Source: Winogradskyella endarachnes (lineage in GTDB: Bacteria; Bacteroidota; Bacteroidia; Flavobacteriales; Flavobacteriaceae). Taken from it: DNA of 64,000 nt. A program made the position numbers and the translations under genes. The stretch lies in contig NZ_WOWS01000002.1 in the NCBI RefSeq assembly GCF_009741275.1, forward strand, positions 186,001-250,000. The letters are read 5' to 3'. Below are positions 35,697 to 44,308 of the stretch, in pieces (the stretch's first letter is position 1; every line of letters starts with the position of its first letter). The notes under the pieces are model-generated. The model did no database searches and was not told the DNA's origin. It saw only the letters and a program-made list of their open reading frames with translations.

Positions 35697-36752
35697 ATGA
35701 TTTCAAAAAAAATGCCAAAGTTATTTTTGCTATTAATTCTTATTGTAGCTGTTTCTTGCAGTAAAACTGAAGACAATGAACCACTAACGACTCCAGTTAC
35801 TTTATTAGATGAAGACAGTTTTGTAAGAAAGGCATCTTTGATTGATCAAAACATTCCATTTAAGGTGGTGACTAGTGAGGGAGAAGATGTTACTGATATA
35901 ACTACGTTTTATGTTAATGATGAGCCAGTATTTGGTTCTGATTTTTCTTCTAGTGTAGTTGGTGATTTTGAAGTATATGGTGTTTATATTCAAAATGGAT
36001 TTGAAGTTACTACAGATACAGAAAGTTTTAGTGTTATTATTCCTAAAAGAAAAATAGTTGTTGAAGATTACACAGGGACTTGGTGTGGCTTTTGTCCTAG
36101 AGTCTCTGCGGCCTTATCTTCTTTACATGAAGAAACAGAGGATATTACCGTAATTGCAATACACGAGACGGCAAATAGCTTTGAGGACCCAATGCACTTT
36201 AATCAGGTACAAACATTAAAGGATGCTTTTGATATTGAAGGTTTTCCTGCAGCTAAAATAAATAGAAACACAGACTGGCAAAATCCACATGCTAATAGTG
36301 ATATTACAAGTATTGCAGGTTTGGATACCGACTTAGCTTTGGCTATAAATTCTGAATTAGAAGGTAATGAGTTAACAGTACAGGTTAATGTTGTATATGA
36401 AGACGGTTCTGAAATGGGTGATAAGTTGGTGGTGTATTTACTTGAAGACGAAATTATTAACGACCAAGTAAATTATTACAATGGTGATGCTACAAGCCCG
36501 TTTTATAATATGGGAGATGTAATTCCGGATTTTGAACATAATGAAGTTTTAAGGAATTCTTTAACTAGTGTTCTTGGTGATGCTATACCTGCTACAGCTG
36601 CTTTAACGGAGTATATTACTTCTTTTACAATAACAGTGCCAGATAATTATGTGTTAGATAATCTTAGCATTGCAGCCATGGTTGTGGGGTCTGATAATAC
36701 TGCTAAAAATTCTCAGTTTGCACATATAAATGAAGATAAATCTTACGAGTAA
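35697..36752 (+). CDS. Omp28-family lipoprotein with thioredoxin-like motif
   Basis: A 351-residue lipoprotein. Signal peptide ends AVSC with Cys21 as the lipidated residue. After a short Ig-like segment (about 28-118) comes the Omp28 domain with EDYTGTWCGFCPRV (Cys130, Cys133) and the cis-proline segment EGFPAAKINR, a thioredoxin fold with a long beta-rich insertion or tail. It resembles the Omp28 part of the cargo ending at 33279 but has no T9SS sorting domain, so it stays membrane-bound. The acidic residues after Cys21 (SKTEDNE) would suit surface export. It is divergent from tlpA and forms part of the same thiol-redox neighbourhood. Confidence 0.87.
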   Translation: MISKKMPKLFLLLILIVAVSCSKTEDNEPLTTPVTLLDEDSFVRKASLIDQNIPFKVVTSEGEDVTDITTFYVNDEPVFGSDFSSSVVGDFEVYGVYIQNGFEVTTDTESFSVIIPKRKIVVEDYTGTWCGFCPRVSAALSSLHEETEDITVIAIHETANSFEDPMHFNQVQTLKDAFDIEGFPAAKINRNTDWQNPHANSDITSIAGLDTDLALAINSELEGNELTVQVNVVYEDGSEMGDKLVVYLLEDEIINDQVNYYNGDATSPFYNMGDVIPDFEHNEVLRNSLTSVLGDAIPATAALTEYITSFTITVPDNYVLDNLSIAAMVVGSDNTAKNSQFAHINEDKSYE

Positions 36753-36779
36753 TCGTTTGAAAATAAATTGATAGAAAAG

Positions 36780-36808
36780 CCTGAACAGTATATTGTTCAG
36801 GTTTTTTT
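36780..36808 (+). terminator. terminator of the Omp28 lipoprotein gene
   Basis: CCTGAACA (36780-36787) pairs with TGTTCAGG (36794-36801), then TTTTTTT. Confidence 0.85.
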
Positions 36809-36846
36809 ATGTAATGATTTGAAAATTTTTCATCCATTTTTACGCA

Positions 36847-36883
36847 TAAAAAAATCCTTAGAAATTTTCACTCCTAAGGATTT
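36847..36883 (-). terminator. pruA terminator
   Basis: AAATCCTTAG (36852-36861) pairs perfectly with CTAAGGATTT (36874-36883). A T run follows on the minus strand. Confidence 0.8.
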
Positions 36884-36906
36884 AGTATTTTAAAAATAAG
36901 AAGATA

Positions 36907-38532
36907 TTATCCTAAGAAAGGGTATCTGTAATCTACAGGAGTTACAAACGTTTCTTTGATTAATCTAGGAGATACCCAACGTAATAAATTTTGAGCACTA
37001 CCCGCTTTATCGTTTGTTCCTGATGCTCTTGCACCACCAAATGGTTGTTGTCCCACAACAGCACCAGTTGGCTTATCATTAATATAGAAGTTACCAGCAC
37101 AGTTTTGTAAGGCTTTAGTAGCTTCTTCAATAGCATAACGACAAGTAGATAATATTGCGCCTGTTAATGCGTACTCACTAGTTTCATCAACCAGTTTTAA
37201 CGTTTCAGAATATTGGTCTTCGTCATAAACGTAAATGGTTATCACTGGGCCAAATAATTCTGTAGACATTGTTTCGTACTTTGGATTTGTTGTAACGATA
37301 ACTGTAGGTTCAATAAAATAACCTTTAGATTTATCATAACCGCCACCAACAATTATTTCTGCTTCATTTGAGGCTTTAGCTTCATCAATATATTTGGCTA
37401 GTTTATCAAAAGAACCTTCATGTATTACCGCAGTAATAAAATTGCTCATATCTTCTGGTGAGCCTTGTTTAAAAGAATTTACATCTTCAATGACAAGGGT
37501 TTTAATCTCTTCCCATAAATTGCTAGGAATATATGCTCTAGATGCTGCACTACATTTTTGTCCTTGAAACTCAAATGCACCACGAGAAATAGCTGTTGCT
37601 ACTTGTTTAGGTACGGCAGATTTATGGGCAACAATAAAATCTTTTCCTCCTGTTTCTCCTACAATTTTAGGGTACGTTTTGTACGTATGGATATTGTTCC
37701 CAATTTGTTTCCACAATTCTTTAAATATAAAAGTAGAACCAGTGAAATGTAAACCAGAAAAATCTGGACTAGATAAAACCGTTTCAGTAATCATAACTGG
37801 ATCACCAAACACAACATTAATTACACCATCTGGTACACCTGCTTCTTTAAAAATATCCATGATTATTTTAGCAGAATAAACTTGGCTATCACTTGGTTTC
37901 CAAACCACAACATTACCCATTAATGCCATACAAGCTGGTAAATTTCCTGCAATTGCTGTAAAGTTAAACGGTGTTACTGCGTATGTGAATCCTTCAAGAG
38001 GTCTGTATTCTACACGGTTCCATGCATCACTTGTACTTTCTGGTTGTTCCATGTAGATGTCCGTCATAAACTGAACATTAAAACGTAAGAAATCTATAAA
38101 TTCACAAGCCGCATCAATCTCTGCCTGGTGTATGGTTTTAGATTGGGCAATCATAGTTGCAGCATTAATTTTAGCTCTGTAAGGACCGGCAATTAATTCA
38201 GCAGCTTTTAAGAAAATACCTGCACGTTGCTCCCAAGGCATTTGAGACCAAGATTTACGTGCTTCTAAAGCTGTAGATATAGCATCTTCAACATGATTCT
38301 TTTCTGCAATATGGTATTCGCCAACGATATGTTTGTGATCGTGTGGTGGAGACATAGTTCTGGTATTTCCAGTTTTAACGTCTTTACCGTTGATGTACAT
38401 TGGGACTTCAACTTTACTGTTAAACATGGTTTTATATGCTTCTTTTACGGCTTTACGTTCTGGAGAACCAGGTGCATAAGACTTCACAGGCTCATTGACT
38501 GCTACAGGTACATTAAAGAATCCTTTTCCCAT
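36907..38532 (-). CDS. pruA: L-glutamate gamma-semialdehyde dehydrogenase
   Basis: Also called 1-pyrroline-5-carboxylate dehydrogenase: oxidises glutamate semialdehyde to glutamate with NAD+, the second step of proline breakdown. At 541 residues it matches the stand-alone (ALDH4-like) enzyme and not the PutA fusion. Key residues: the Asn of VTPFNFTAIAGNLP, the catalytic base Glu in VGETGGKDF, the nucleophile Cys in GQKCSAASR, and FGPVITIYVY near the NAD site. No proline dehydrogenase gene adjoins it. Its upstream box TACCTTTG is among the best promoter matches in the window. Confidence 0.95.
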   Translation of the reverse strand: MGKGFFNVPVAVNEPVKSYAPGSPERKAVKEAYKTMFNSKVEVPMYINGKDVKTGNTRTMSPPHDHKHIVGEYHIAEKNHVEDAISTALEARKSWSQMPWEQRAGIFLKAAELIAGPYRAKINAATMIAQSKTIHQAEIDAACEFIDFLRFNVQFMTDIYMEQPESTSDAWNRVEYRPLEGFTYAVTPFNFTAIAGNLPACMALMGNVVVWKPSDSQVYSAKIIMDIFKEAGVPDGVINVVFGDPVMITETVLSSPDFSGLHFTGSTFIFKELWKQIGNNIHTYKTYPKIVGETGGKDFIVAHKSAVPKQVATAISRGAFEFQGQKCSAASRAYIPSNLWEEIKTLVIEDVNSFKQGSPEDMSNFITAVIHEGSFDKLAKYIDEAKASNEAEIIVGGGYDKSKGYFIEPTVIVTTNPKYETMSTELFGPVITIYVYDEDQYSETLKLVDETSEYALTGAILSTCRYAIEEATKALQNCAGNFYINDKPTGAVVGQQPFGGARASGTNDKAGSAQNLLRWVSPRLIKETFVTPVDYRYPFLG

Positions 38533-38568
38533 AATATATTTGTTTTTTAGATTGTTTTTTTAAAAGTG

Positions 38569-38576
38569 CAAAGGTA
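38569..38576 (-). promoter_or_regulatory. -7 box TACCTTTG of pruA
   Basis: Perfect TAnnTTTG match 36 bases upstream of the pruA start codon. Confidence 0.65.
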
Positions 38577-38675
38577 CAATTTTTAAAAGAGAATTATTTT
38601 TTGAAATGTTATAGTTGTGTAAATGTTGAAATATAAATTTTGTAAGTTGCCGTAGTTAAACTCGACCTTTTGTTT

Positions 38676-39677
38676 ATGTTAAAAAATGATGCTTTTATTA
38701 TTTCTCTTGCTTATCCTGATACTATAGTTAGGATTTCTGATGAAAAGTTAGTGTCATACCTTAAATACTTTAATATTGGTTGTGCTAATTACGTTCGTGC
38801 TGGGCATGCAGCTTTAGTGTTAATTGATAAATCTACAGGTTGTATAGAGTATTTTGATTTTGGAAGATATACAACGCCTCAAGGTTATGGTAGAGTGAGA
38901 GGAAAATTAACAGATAATGAATTAGATTTTCCATTAAAAGCAAACATTGATAATGAAAAAATCATCAATTTAAATGAAATTTTAAGCTTTCTTGCTACAC
39001 ATCCTAAACTTACGCATGGTGATGGAAAGCTTGTGGCTTCTGTTTGTGCTGCCATTGATTATAATAGAGCGAAAAATTATATTATGCAATTGCAAAATAA
39101 AATTTTTGTTAGGTACGGTGCGTTTTATAAAAATGGTAGCAACTGCGCTCGGTTTGTTACTGATACCATAATTAATTCTGTAAATAACGATTCTATTAAA
39201 AAGAAGCTGATTAAATCTAAGCGATTTACACCTAGTACTGTGGGTAATGTTGAAATTGCTGATACTCAAAATAAGGTTTATGAGGTTTCTGATTTAGGGA
39301 ATATTTCTGAGTTTAAGTCAACTTCTAAATCTGAGAATAGACGTTGTTTTTTAGATAAATTAAATAATTTTGAACCTAATTTTATTGGGAATTTACAACC
39401 AAAGCATGTGTCTTCAGCGGCTAAACATTCACAATGGTTAGAAGGTATTGGAGCAGGAGCCTGGTTTGAACTTTATAACTTAAAACTTGAAAAAGAATTT
39501 AGGTGTAAACGTATATCTCCTTACGGTACTATAGATTGTGATAGCGTATACGAAGTAGATTCTGAAGGATTTAATATTAACAAAAAATATAAGTTTTTAC
39601 ATCCTTCTCATTGTTTGTTTTTTACCGTAGAACAATCAGGTAAACAATTTAGATTTAATTTTCTAAGAGATTACTAA
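38676..39677 (+). CDS. DUF6695-like protein, probable permuted papain/NlpC-P60 fold
   Basis: A 333-residue cytosolic-looking protein with no signal peptide. The N-terminal half has the order expected of a circularly permuted papain-like (NlpC/P60, LRAT-like) enzyme: a histidine strand RAGHAALVLI (His44), then an acidic strand CIEYFDFGRY (Glu58, Asp61), then a helix starting with cysteine in NGSNCARFVTDTI (Cys157). The C-terminal part (about 180-333) is a separate beta-rich domain with SAAKHSQWLEGIGAGAWFEL. I place it in DUF6695 from memory. The frame begins at a TTG at 38670, but the ATG at 38676 is preferred. The stop codon overlaps the apaG stop on the opposite strand by four bases. Confidence 0.72.
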   Translation: MLKNDAFIISLAYPDTIVRISDEKLVSYLKYFNIGCANYVRAGHAALVLIDKSTGCIEYFDFGRYTTPQGYGRVRGKLTDNELDFPLKANIDNEKIINLNEILSFLATHPKLTHGDGKLVASVCAAIDYNRAKNYIMQLQNKIFVRYGAFYKNGSNCARFVTDTIINSVNNDSIKKKLIKSKRFTPSTVGNVEIADTQNKVYEVSDLGNISEFKSTSKSENRRCFLDKLNNFEPNFIGNLQPKHVSSAAKHSQWLEGIGAGAWFELYNLKLEKEFRCKRISPYGTIDCDSVYEVDSEGFNINKKYKFLHPSHCLFFTVEQSGKQFRFNFLRDY

Positions 39678-40060
39678 TTAAGGGCGAAAGGCGCACTTAA
39701 TTTAAAAGAAGGAATGTATACTTTAAACTTATTTGTTTTAGATAAGTTTATCATATTGTAGTGACCTTGCATAGCACCAAATGGTGATGTTAAAAGGCAA
39801 CCAGAGTTGTACGTGTGTGATTCTCCTGGTTTTAAAACGGGTTTCTTTCCAATAACACCTTCACCTTCTATAATCTCTTCATTATTAAGAGCGTCTAGAA
39901 TCCTCCAGTGTCTAGTATTTAATTGTACAGAATCTTTACCTTGGTTTTCAATTATTACTTTGTAACCAAATGCAAAGTGTACTTTGTAGTTTTTGTAAAA
40001 CGTACCTTCAAAATTAGTCTCTACCGAGATTTTAATTCCGCTTGTTACTTGTTGTACCAT
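39674..40060 (-). CDS. apaG: ApaG-family protein
   Basis: A 128-residue immunoglobulin-like protein of the ApaG (DUF525) family, linked in enterobacteria to Co2+ and Mg2+ resistance, although its biochemistry is unsettled. Hallmarks are the first strand VTSGIKISVETNF, the core RHWRILDALNNEEIIEGEGVIGKKPVLKPGESHTY written in parts as RHWRI, EGEGVIG and LKPGESHTY, and TSPFGAMQGHY. It is convergent with and overlaps the DUF6695-like gene by four bases. It lies 78 bases beyond the start of the PLP decarboxylase gap and is not obviously co-transcribed. Confidence 0.92.
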   Translation of the reverse strand: MVQQVTSGIKISVETNFEGTFYKNYKVHFAFGYKVIIENQGKDSVQLNTRHWRILDALNNEEIIEGEGVIGKKPVLKPGESHTYNSGCLLTSPFGAMQGHYNMINLSKTNKFKVYIPSFKLSAPFALN

Positions 40061-40138
40061 GGTTTTGATTATTGTTCTATGCTAAAATAACATAAATTAT
40101 GAATGAAGCATTAAAATTCAGTTAAGTGGTAGTGATTT

Positions 40139-41497
40139 TTAACAAATCTTCTCTGCGGATGCTTCTAAAGTATCAAAAAAGTGAAAAATATCTTCTTTTT
40201 CTAGCAAACTATTAATGGTAACCATTCTTACAAACTCATTATTATTGAATTTTCCGAAACCTACCATAAGTTCAGAATTCTTATATAAAGCAGTACATAA
40301 TGTATTAGCAGAAACATTTTTATAATTAAAACATACCGAAATAGAATTATCAAAACTGTAAAGGGTGTAATCTTTATGGTTATTTATATAATCTCTTGCA
40401 ATTTGTGCCATTTCAAATTGTTTATTTACAATTTTTTCTAGACCATTAGTTCCAACAGATTTCCAAAGTGTCCAAAGCTTTAGAGCGTCGTTTCTTCTGC
40501 CGCATTGTAATGATGTTTTTCCTGGATTAAAGTCATCTTCATCTGTTTGATATAAATATTCAGCATCGTTAGAAAATGAATTGTAAAGCTGCTCTTTGTG
40601 TTTTGTAATTATAATAGAACAGCTTAAAGGTGTGCCTAACATTTTGTGTGCATTTACACTAAAAGAATCTGAGTGTTCTATACCTTTTATAAGATGTTTG
40701 TATGATTTACTAAAAATTACACTTCCGCAATAAGCGCCATCAACATGTAACCATAATTGATGTGTTTTACAGACTTTACTTATTGCCTCAATATCATCAA
40801 AAGCACCAAGAACAGTTGTGCCAGCAGTGGCATTAACAAAAAAAGGTTCTAAGTTATTTTTTATATCTTCAGTTATTAATTCATTAAGGTGCTCTGCAAG
40901 CATTTCGCCCTTATTATTGGTATTAACTAAGCGAACTTGGTTTCTGCCAATTCCTGTTAAAGCAGCATTTTTAGCAATTGAATAATGAGACTCTTTAGAT
41001 GTGTATAGCGTCATTGGTTTAGATAAGCCTTCTGTTCTTGCAGATTTGTTTTTATAATCTCTTGCCATAATGAGCGCCATCATATTACTCATAGAACCTC
41101 CAGGAGCTAATGTACCTTCACTGTTATCAGGATATCCAGCTAATTTGCATATATTTTTTAATACCTGTTTTTCTATGCCAACTTGTGGTCCTGCAACTTT
41201 ATAGGTGTACATGCTATTATTAAACATCACCGCAAGTAATTCGCCAAGTGTAGCCTTGCCTATTCTGCCTCCAAATAGTTGATTAAAAAATGATTTTGAA
41301 GCTGTTTTTGGAGTGCTTTTAATAAGTGTTATTAAAATTGATTTTAATTGCTCGTCTATAATTGCTTCAGACTGTAATGATAAATCTAAGGTGTCATATA
41401 ATTTTGACGCAGGAATAGGTTTAGCAACTGGTTCTTGTAGTTCTTCTTTTAAGATGGTATCACATAGTTGAGTAAATAAAGCAATATCTGTCTGCAT
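40139..41497 (-). CDS. PLP-dependent group II decarboxylase
   Basis: A 452-residue fold-type I decarboxylase of the glutamate/aromatic amino-acid/cysteine-sulfinate group. Visible residues: the His stacking on PLP in SKESHYSIAK (His171), NATAGTTVLGAFDD, the Asp binding the ring nitrogen in LHVDGAYCG (Asp253), and the Schiff-base lysine Lys285 in SVNAHKMLGTP. The substrate is uncertain: the N-HK-M form and overall pattern fit cysteine-sulfinate/aspartate/diaminobutyrate-type decarboxylases as well as aromatic ones. It lies 39 bases beyond the end of the T9SS Plug gene on the same strand, so co-transcription with it is likely. Confidence 0.85.
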   Translation of the reverse strand: MQTDIALFTQLCDTILKEELQEPVAKPIPASKLYDTLDLSLQSEAIIDEQLKSILITLIKSTPKTASKSFFNQLFGGRIGKATLGELLAVMFNNSMYTYKVAGPQVGIEKQVLKNICKLAGYPDNSEGTLAPGGSMSNMMALIMARDYKNKSARTEGLSKPMTLYTSKESHYSIAKNAALTGIGRNQVRLVNTNNKGEMLAEHLNELITEDIKNNLEPFFVNATAGTTVLGAFDDIEAISKVCKTHQLWLHVDGAYCGSVIFSKSYKHLIKGIEHSDSFSVNAHKMLGTPLSCSIIITKHKEQLYNSFSNDAEYLYQTDEDDFNPGKTSLQCGRRNDALKLWTLWKSVGTNGLEKIVNKQFEMAQIARDYINNHKDYTLYSFDNSISVCFNYKNVSANTLCTALYKNSELMVGFGKFNNNEFVRMVTINSLLEKEDIFHFFDTLEASAEKIC

Positions 41498-41536
41498 TTA
41501 GTAAGAAATTAAGAGAAATTAATAAGAAATGTTTTT

Positions 41537-42793
41537 TTAGTTGGTAATATTTGTAGATGAAGCTTCACCGTAACCAATAAGGCGATCGTAACGTGCACCA
41601 AGATCTCTATAATAAACTAGTACTTTGTAATTGTTTTCGGTCTGCCAGTAATTACCACTAATGGCACCTTCATCAATAGCATCGGTTTCTTGGTCTACTA
41701 CTACATATTTATAGTTGTAAAAACCTTGTTTTAGTAACATTGTTTTTTCATATCGTTGACTTTCAGTATTGTAATCCATTTTGTTTAAGGGTTCAATAGC
41801 GTATGCATTGAAATTTCCATATATATAAACGTCTTTATTTTGTATTTCGTCATTAGATAATGAAAAATGTATCATTGTATAGTCTGCTTCAATATCTACG
41901 TCATCACTGTCTATTGCTGTCACTAAAAAATTTCCATTTATATCAGGATTATAGGTGTACGGTTGGTTTTTTCTTGAAACATTAGTATACAAGTAGTTGT
42001 GGTAAATGTCTTTTAGTTTAATAAATTGAACACCAACATTTGCGGCTCTAACATCTTTATTTTCATAATTCCAATATTCGTTTCCTCCCCAAAAAGAAGA
42101 TTCAGTATCGTATTTATAAATAAGTTCATTACCTAAAGTGTATTGTGGTTTAAGATTTGAAATTGCTGTGTTGAGGTTGTTGTTTTGAATAATTAATGTT
42201 CTAATAGTTTCTAGTGGATTGTTTAAATTTAAATTAGTCGTTGAGATGACCATATCTATAGATTGTTTTTCGGCTATGACCTTAACATCTCTACTGCGTT
42301 TTACACTAACACCTACAGTAGCAATATTTTCATAAATCATAAATTTTCTGCTAAACATAAGCTCATCATAATCATCGTAAATAGAAATCATATAATTTCC
42401 ACTCTTTAATAGCGCAAGGGTTTGTGTGTTAGGAATGGTTAGATTGTAATGCGAATATATTTGATAGGTATTGAATGAATTCTCATAGGTTTGAATTCTT
42501 TGATAATCTAATCCTTTAAGGTATTCAGATTTTACAAGATTGGAAGGTGTCCAATCAAAATTAAAATGCTCAATAACATAATAAAAGTCTTCTTCGTTTG
42601 CAGTGAGCGCATCAAATTCTAATTCTAAAGTTTCCCCAAGCTCTAATATAGGAAGCTGTCCTTCGGTAGTATTACTTTTAAATGTTATGGTTTTAATAAA
42701 ATCTGGAGGAATAACTTCAATGGCTACCTGAGAAATTAAAGTTGAAGGTAAAATTATGATTAAAAGGAGGTTAAAAATATTTTTTTTCATCAT
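41537..42793 (-). CDS. type IX secretion system Plug protein (DUF5103)
   Basis: A 418-residue exported protein. Signal peptide MMKKNIFNLLLIIILPSTLISQ is followed by beta-sandwich domains, including IEHFNFDWTPSNLVKSEYL, LPILELGETLELEFD and YIYGNFNAYAIEPLNKMDYN. These are features of DUF5103, the family shown in Flavobacterium to cap the periplasmic end of the SprA translocon when it is empty. The frame is open to 42823, but the Met-Met at 42793/42790 starts a clean signal peptide. It is divergent from nqrA and upstream of the decarboxylase. With porT this shows the host has a T9SS, although the core genes lie elsewhere. Confidence 0.87.
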   Translation of the reverse strand: MMKKNIFNLLLIIILPSTLISQVAIEVIPPDFIKTITFKSNTTEGQLPILELGETLELEFDALTANEEDFYYVIEHFNFDWTPSNLVKSEYLKGLDYQRIQTYENSFNTYQIYSHYNLTIPNTQTLALLKSGNYMISIYDDYDELMFSRKFMIYENIATVGVSVKRSRDVKVIAEKQSIDMVISTTNLNLNNPLETIRTLIIQNNNLNTAISNLKPQYTLGNELIYKYDTESSFWGGNEYWNYENKDVRAANVGVQFIKLKDIYHNYLYTNVSRKNQPYTYNPDINGNFLVTAIDSDDVDIEADYTMIHFSLSNDEIQNKDVYIYGNFNAYAIEPLNKMDYNTESQRYEKTMLLKQGFYNYKYVVVDQETDAIDEGAISGNYWQTENNYKVLVYYRDLGARYDRLIGYGEASSTNITN

Positions 42794-42907
42794 TAAATAA
42801 GTACGTTGTGTAAAGATAATCAAAATTCATGCCCATAAAACACACTTATTATTTAAAATCATTACAAATAAGAAAAGATGCTTTTATTTCGCCTGCTTTT
42901 TTAAGCA

Positions 42908-42915
42908 TAAATTTG
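42908..42915 (+). promoter_or_regulatory. -7 box TAAATTTG of the nqr operon
   Basis: Perfect TAnnTTTG match 40 bases upstream of the nqrA start codon in the divergent spacer with the Plug gene. Confidence 0.6.
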
Positions 42916-42955
42916 TAATTTCGCACGGATTTTTTAGATAACTAATCTTTAGTAT

Positions 42956-44308
42956 ATGTCAAAGGACATCAAAATTAAAAAGGGTTTAGATATAAAGTTG
43001 GTCGGTGAAGCCGAGAAAGCTACGGAAAATGCTATAATTAGTAATTCCTATTCTATAAGACCTGAAGACTTCCACAGTATTATTCCAAAATTAGTAGCCA
43101 AAGAAGGTACTCGAGTAAAAGCGGGTGAGACTTTATTTTATAATAAAGATAATGAGGCTATGAAATTTGTGTCACCTGTATCTGGTGAAATTACAGAAGT
43201 ACAACGTGGACCAAGACGTCGTATAGACGCTATAAAAATTTTAGCAGATAAAGAACAAACTTTTATTGATTACGGTAAGTTTGATTTAACTTCTGATGCA
43301 GAAAAAACCAAAGCACATTTGTTAGCTACAGGTTGTTGGTCTTTTATAAAGCAACGTCCTTATGATGTTATTGCAAATGCAAATAACACGCCAAAAGCTA
43401 TATTTGTTTCAGGTTACGCAAGCGCGCCTTTAGCTGCAGATTTAGATTATACTTTAGCTGGTAAAGAAGCCGAGCTGCAAGCGGCAGTTACTGCTTTGTC
43501 TAAATTAACAGAAGGTAGTGTGCATGTGTCTGTAGGTAAAACATCTAATTCGCCTTTAGCAAATTTAGAACACACTATTACTCATAAGGTTTCTGGCCCA
43601 CATCCATCTGGAAATGTAGGTACTTTAATTAATAAGGTTGATCCTATTAATAAAGGTGAAATAGTTTGGACGGTTAATGCACAAGATTTGGTAATAATAG
43701 GAGAATTATTATTAACTGGTAAATTTAACGCAGAGCGTATTGTTGCATTTGCGGGTTCTTCCGTTAAAAAGCCAAGATATTTTAAAACTAAGTTGGGTGC
43801 TGAAATAGCAACTATGGTCTATGATAATGGTGTAGAGAGAGATGGTAATGATCGTATAATCTCTGGGAATGTTTTAACAGGTAAGCAAGTAGCTCCAGAT
43901 GGTCACTTAGATTACTATAGTAATGTAATTACAGTTATACCAGAAGGAGATGATTACGAGTTGTTTGGTTGGAATAAGCCAGTATTTAATAAGATTTCTA
44001 CGTCTAGAGCGTTAACATTTTCTTGGTTAACTCCTAAGAAAAAATACGATTTAAATACAAATACAAACGGAGAGCATAGAGCATTTGTTGTAACAGGATC
44101 ATACGAAGAAGTATTTCCTTTAGATATTTACCCAATGCAGATTTTAAAAGCTTGTATGTATCAAGATTTAGATGAAATGGAAGCTTTAGGGATGTACGAG
44201 GTTGCACCAGAAGATTTTGCACTAACAGAATTTGTTTGTGTTTCTAAGCAGCCACATCAAAAAATTATAAGAGAAGGATTAGACTTAATGCTAAAAGAAA
44301 TAGGATAA
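42956..44308 (+). CDS. nqrA: Na+-translocating NADH:quinone reductase subunit A
   Basis: Cytosolic, cofactor-poor subunit of Na+-NQR, the respiratory complex that oxidises NADH, reduces quinone and pumps Na+ outward. The 450 residues (the usual length is near 446) start KIKKGLDIKLVGEAEK and contain an RnfC-like barrel-sandwich segment (VRAGETLFYNKDN-like part at residues 45-60) and conserved SGPHPSGNVGT. It contributes to the quinone-binding region with NqrB. First gene of the six-gene nqr operon. Its stop codon shares one base with the nqrB start. Confidence 0.96.
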   Translation: MSKDIKIKKGLDIKLVGEAEKATENAIISNSYSIRPEDFHSIIPKLVAKEGTRVKAGETLFYNKDNEAMKFVSPVSGEITEVQRGPRRRIDAIKILADKEQTFIDYGKFDLTSDAEKTKAHLLATGCWSFIKQRPYDVIANANNTPKAIFVSGYASAPLAADLDYTLAGKEAELQAAVTALSKLTEGSVHVSVGKTSNSPLANLEHTITHKVSGPHPSGNVGTLINKVDPINKGEIVWTVNAQDLVIIGELLLTGKFNAERIVAFAGSSVKKPRYFKTKLGAEIATMVYDNGVERDGNDRIISGNVLTGKQVAPDGHLDYYSNVITVIPEGDDYELFGWNKPVFNKISTSRALTFSWLTPKKKYDLNTNTNGEHRAFVVTGSYEEVFPLDIYPMQILKACMYQDLDEMEALGMYEVAPEDFALTEFVCVSKQPHQKIIREGLDLMLKEIG

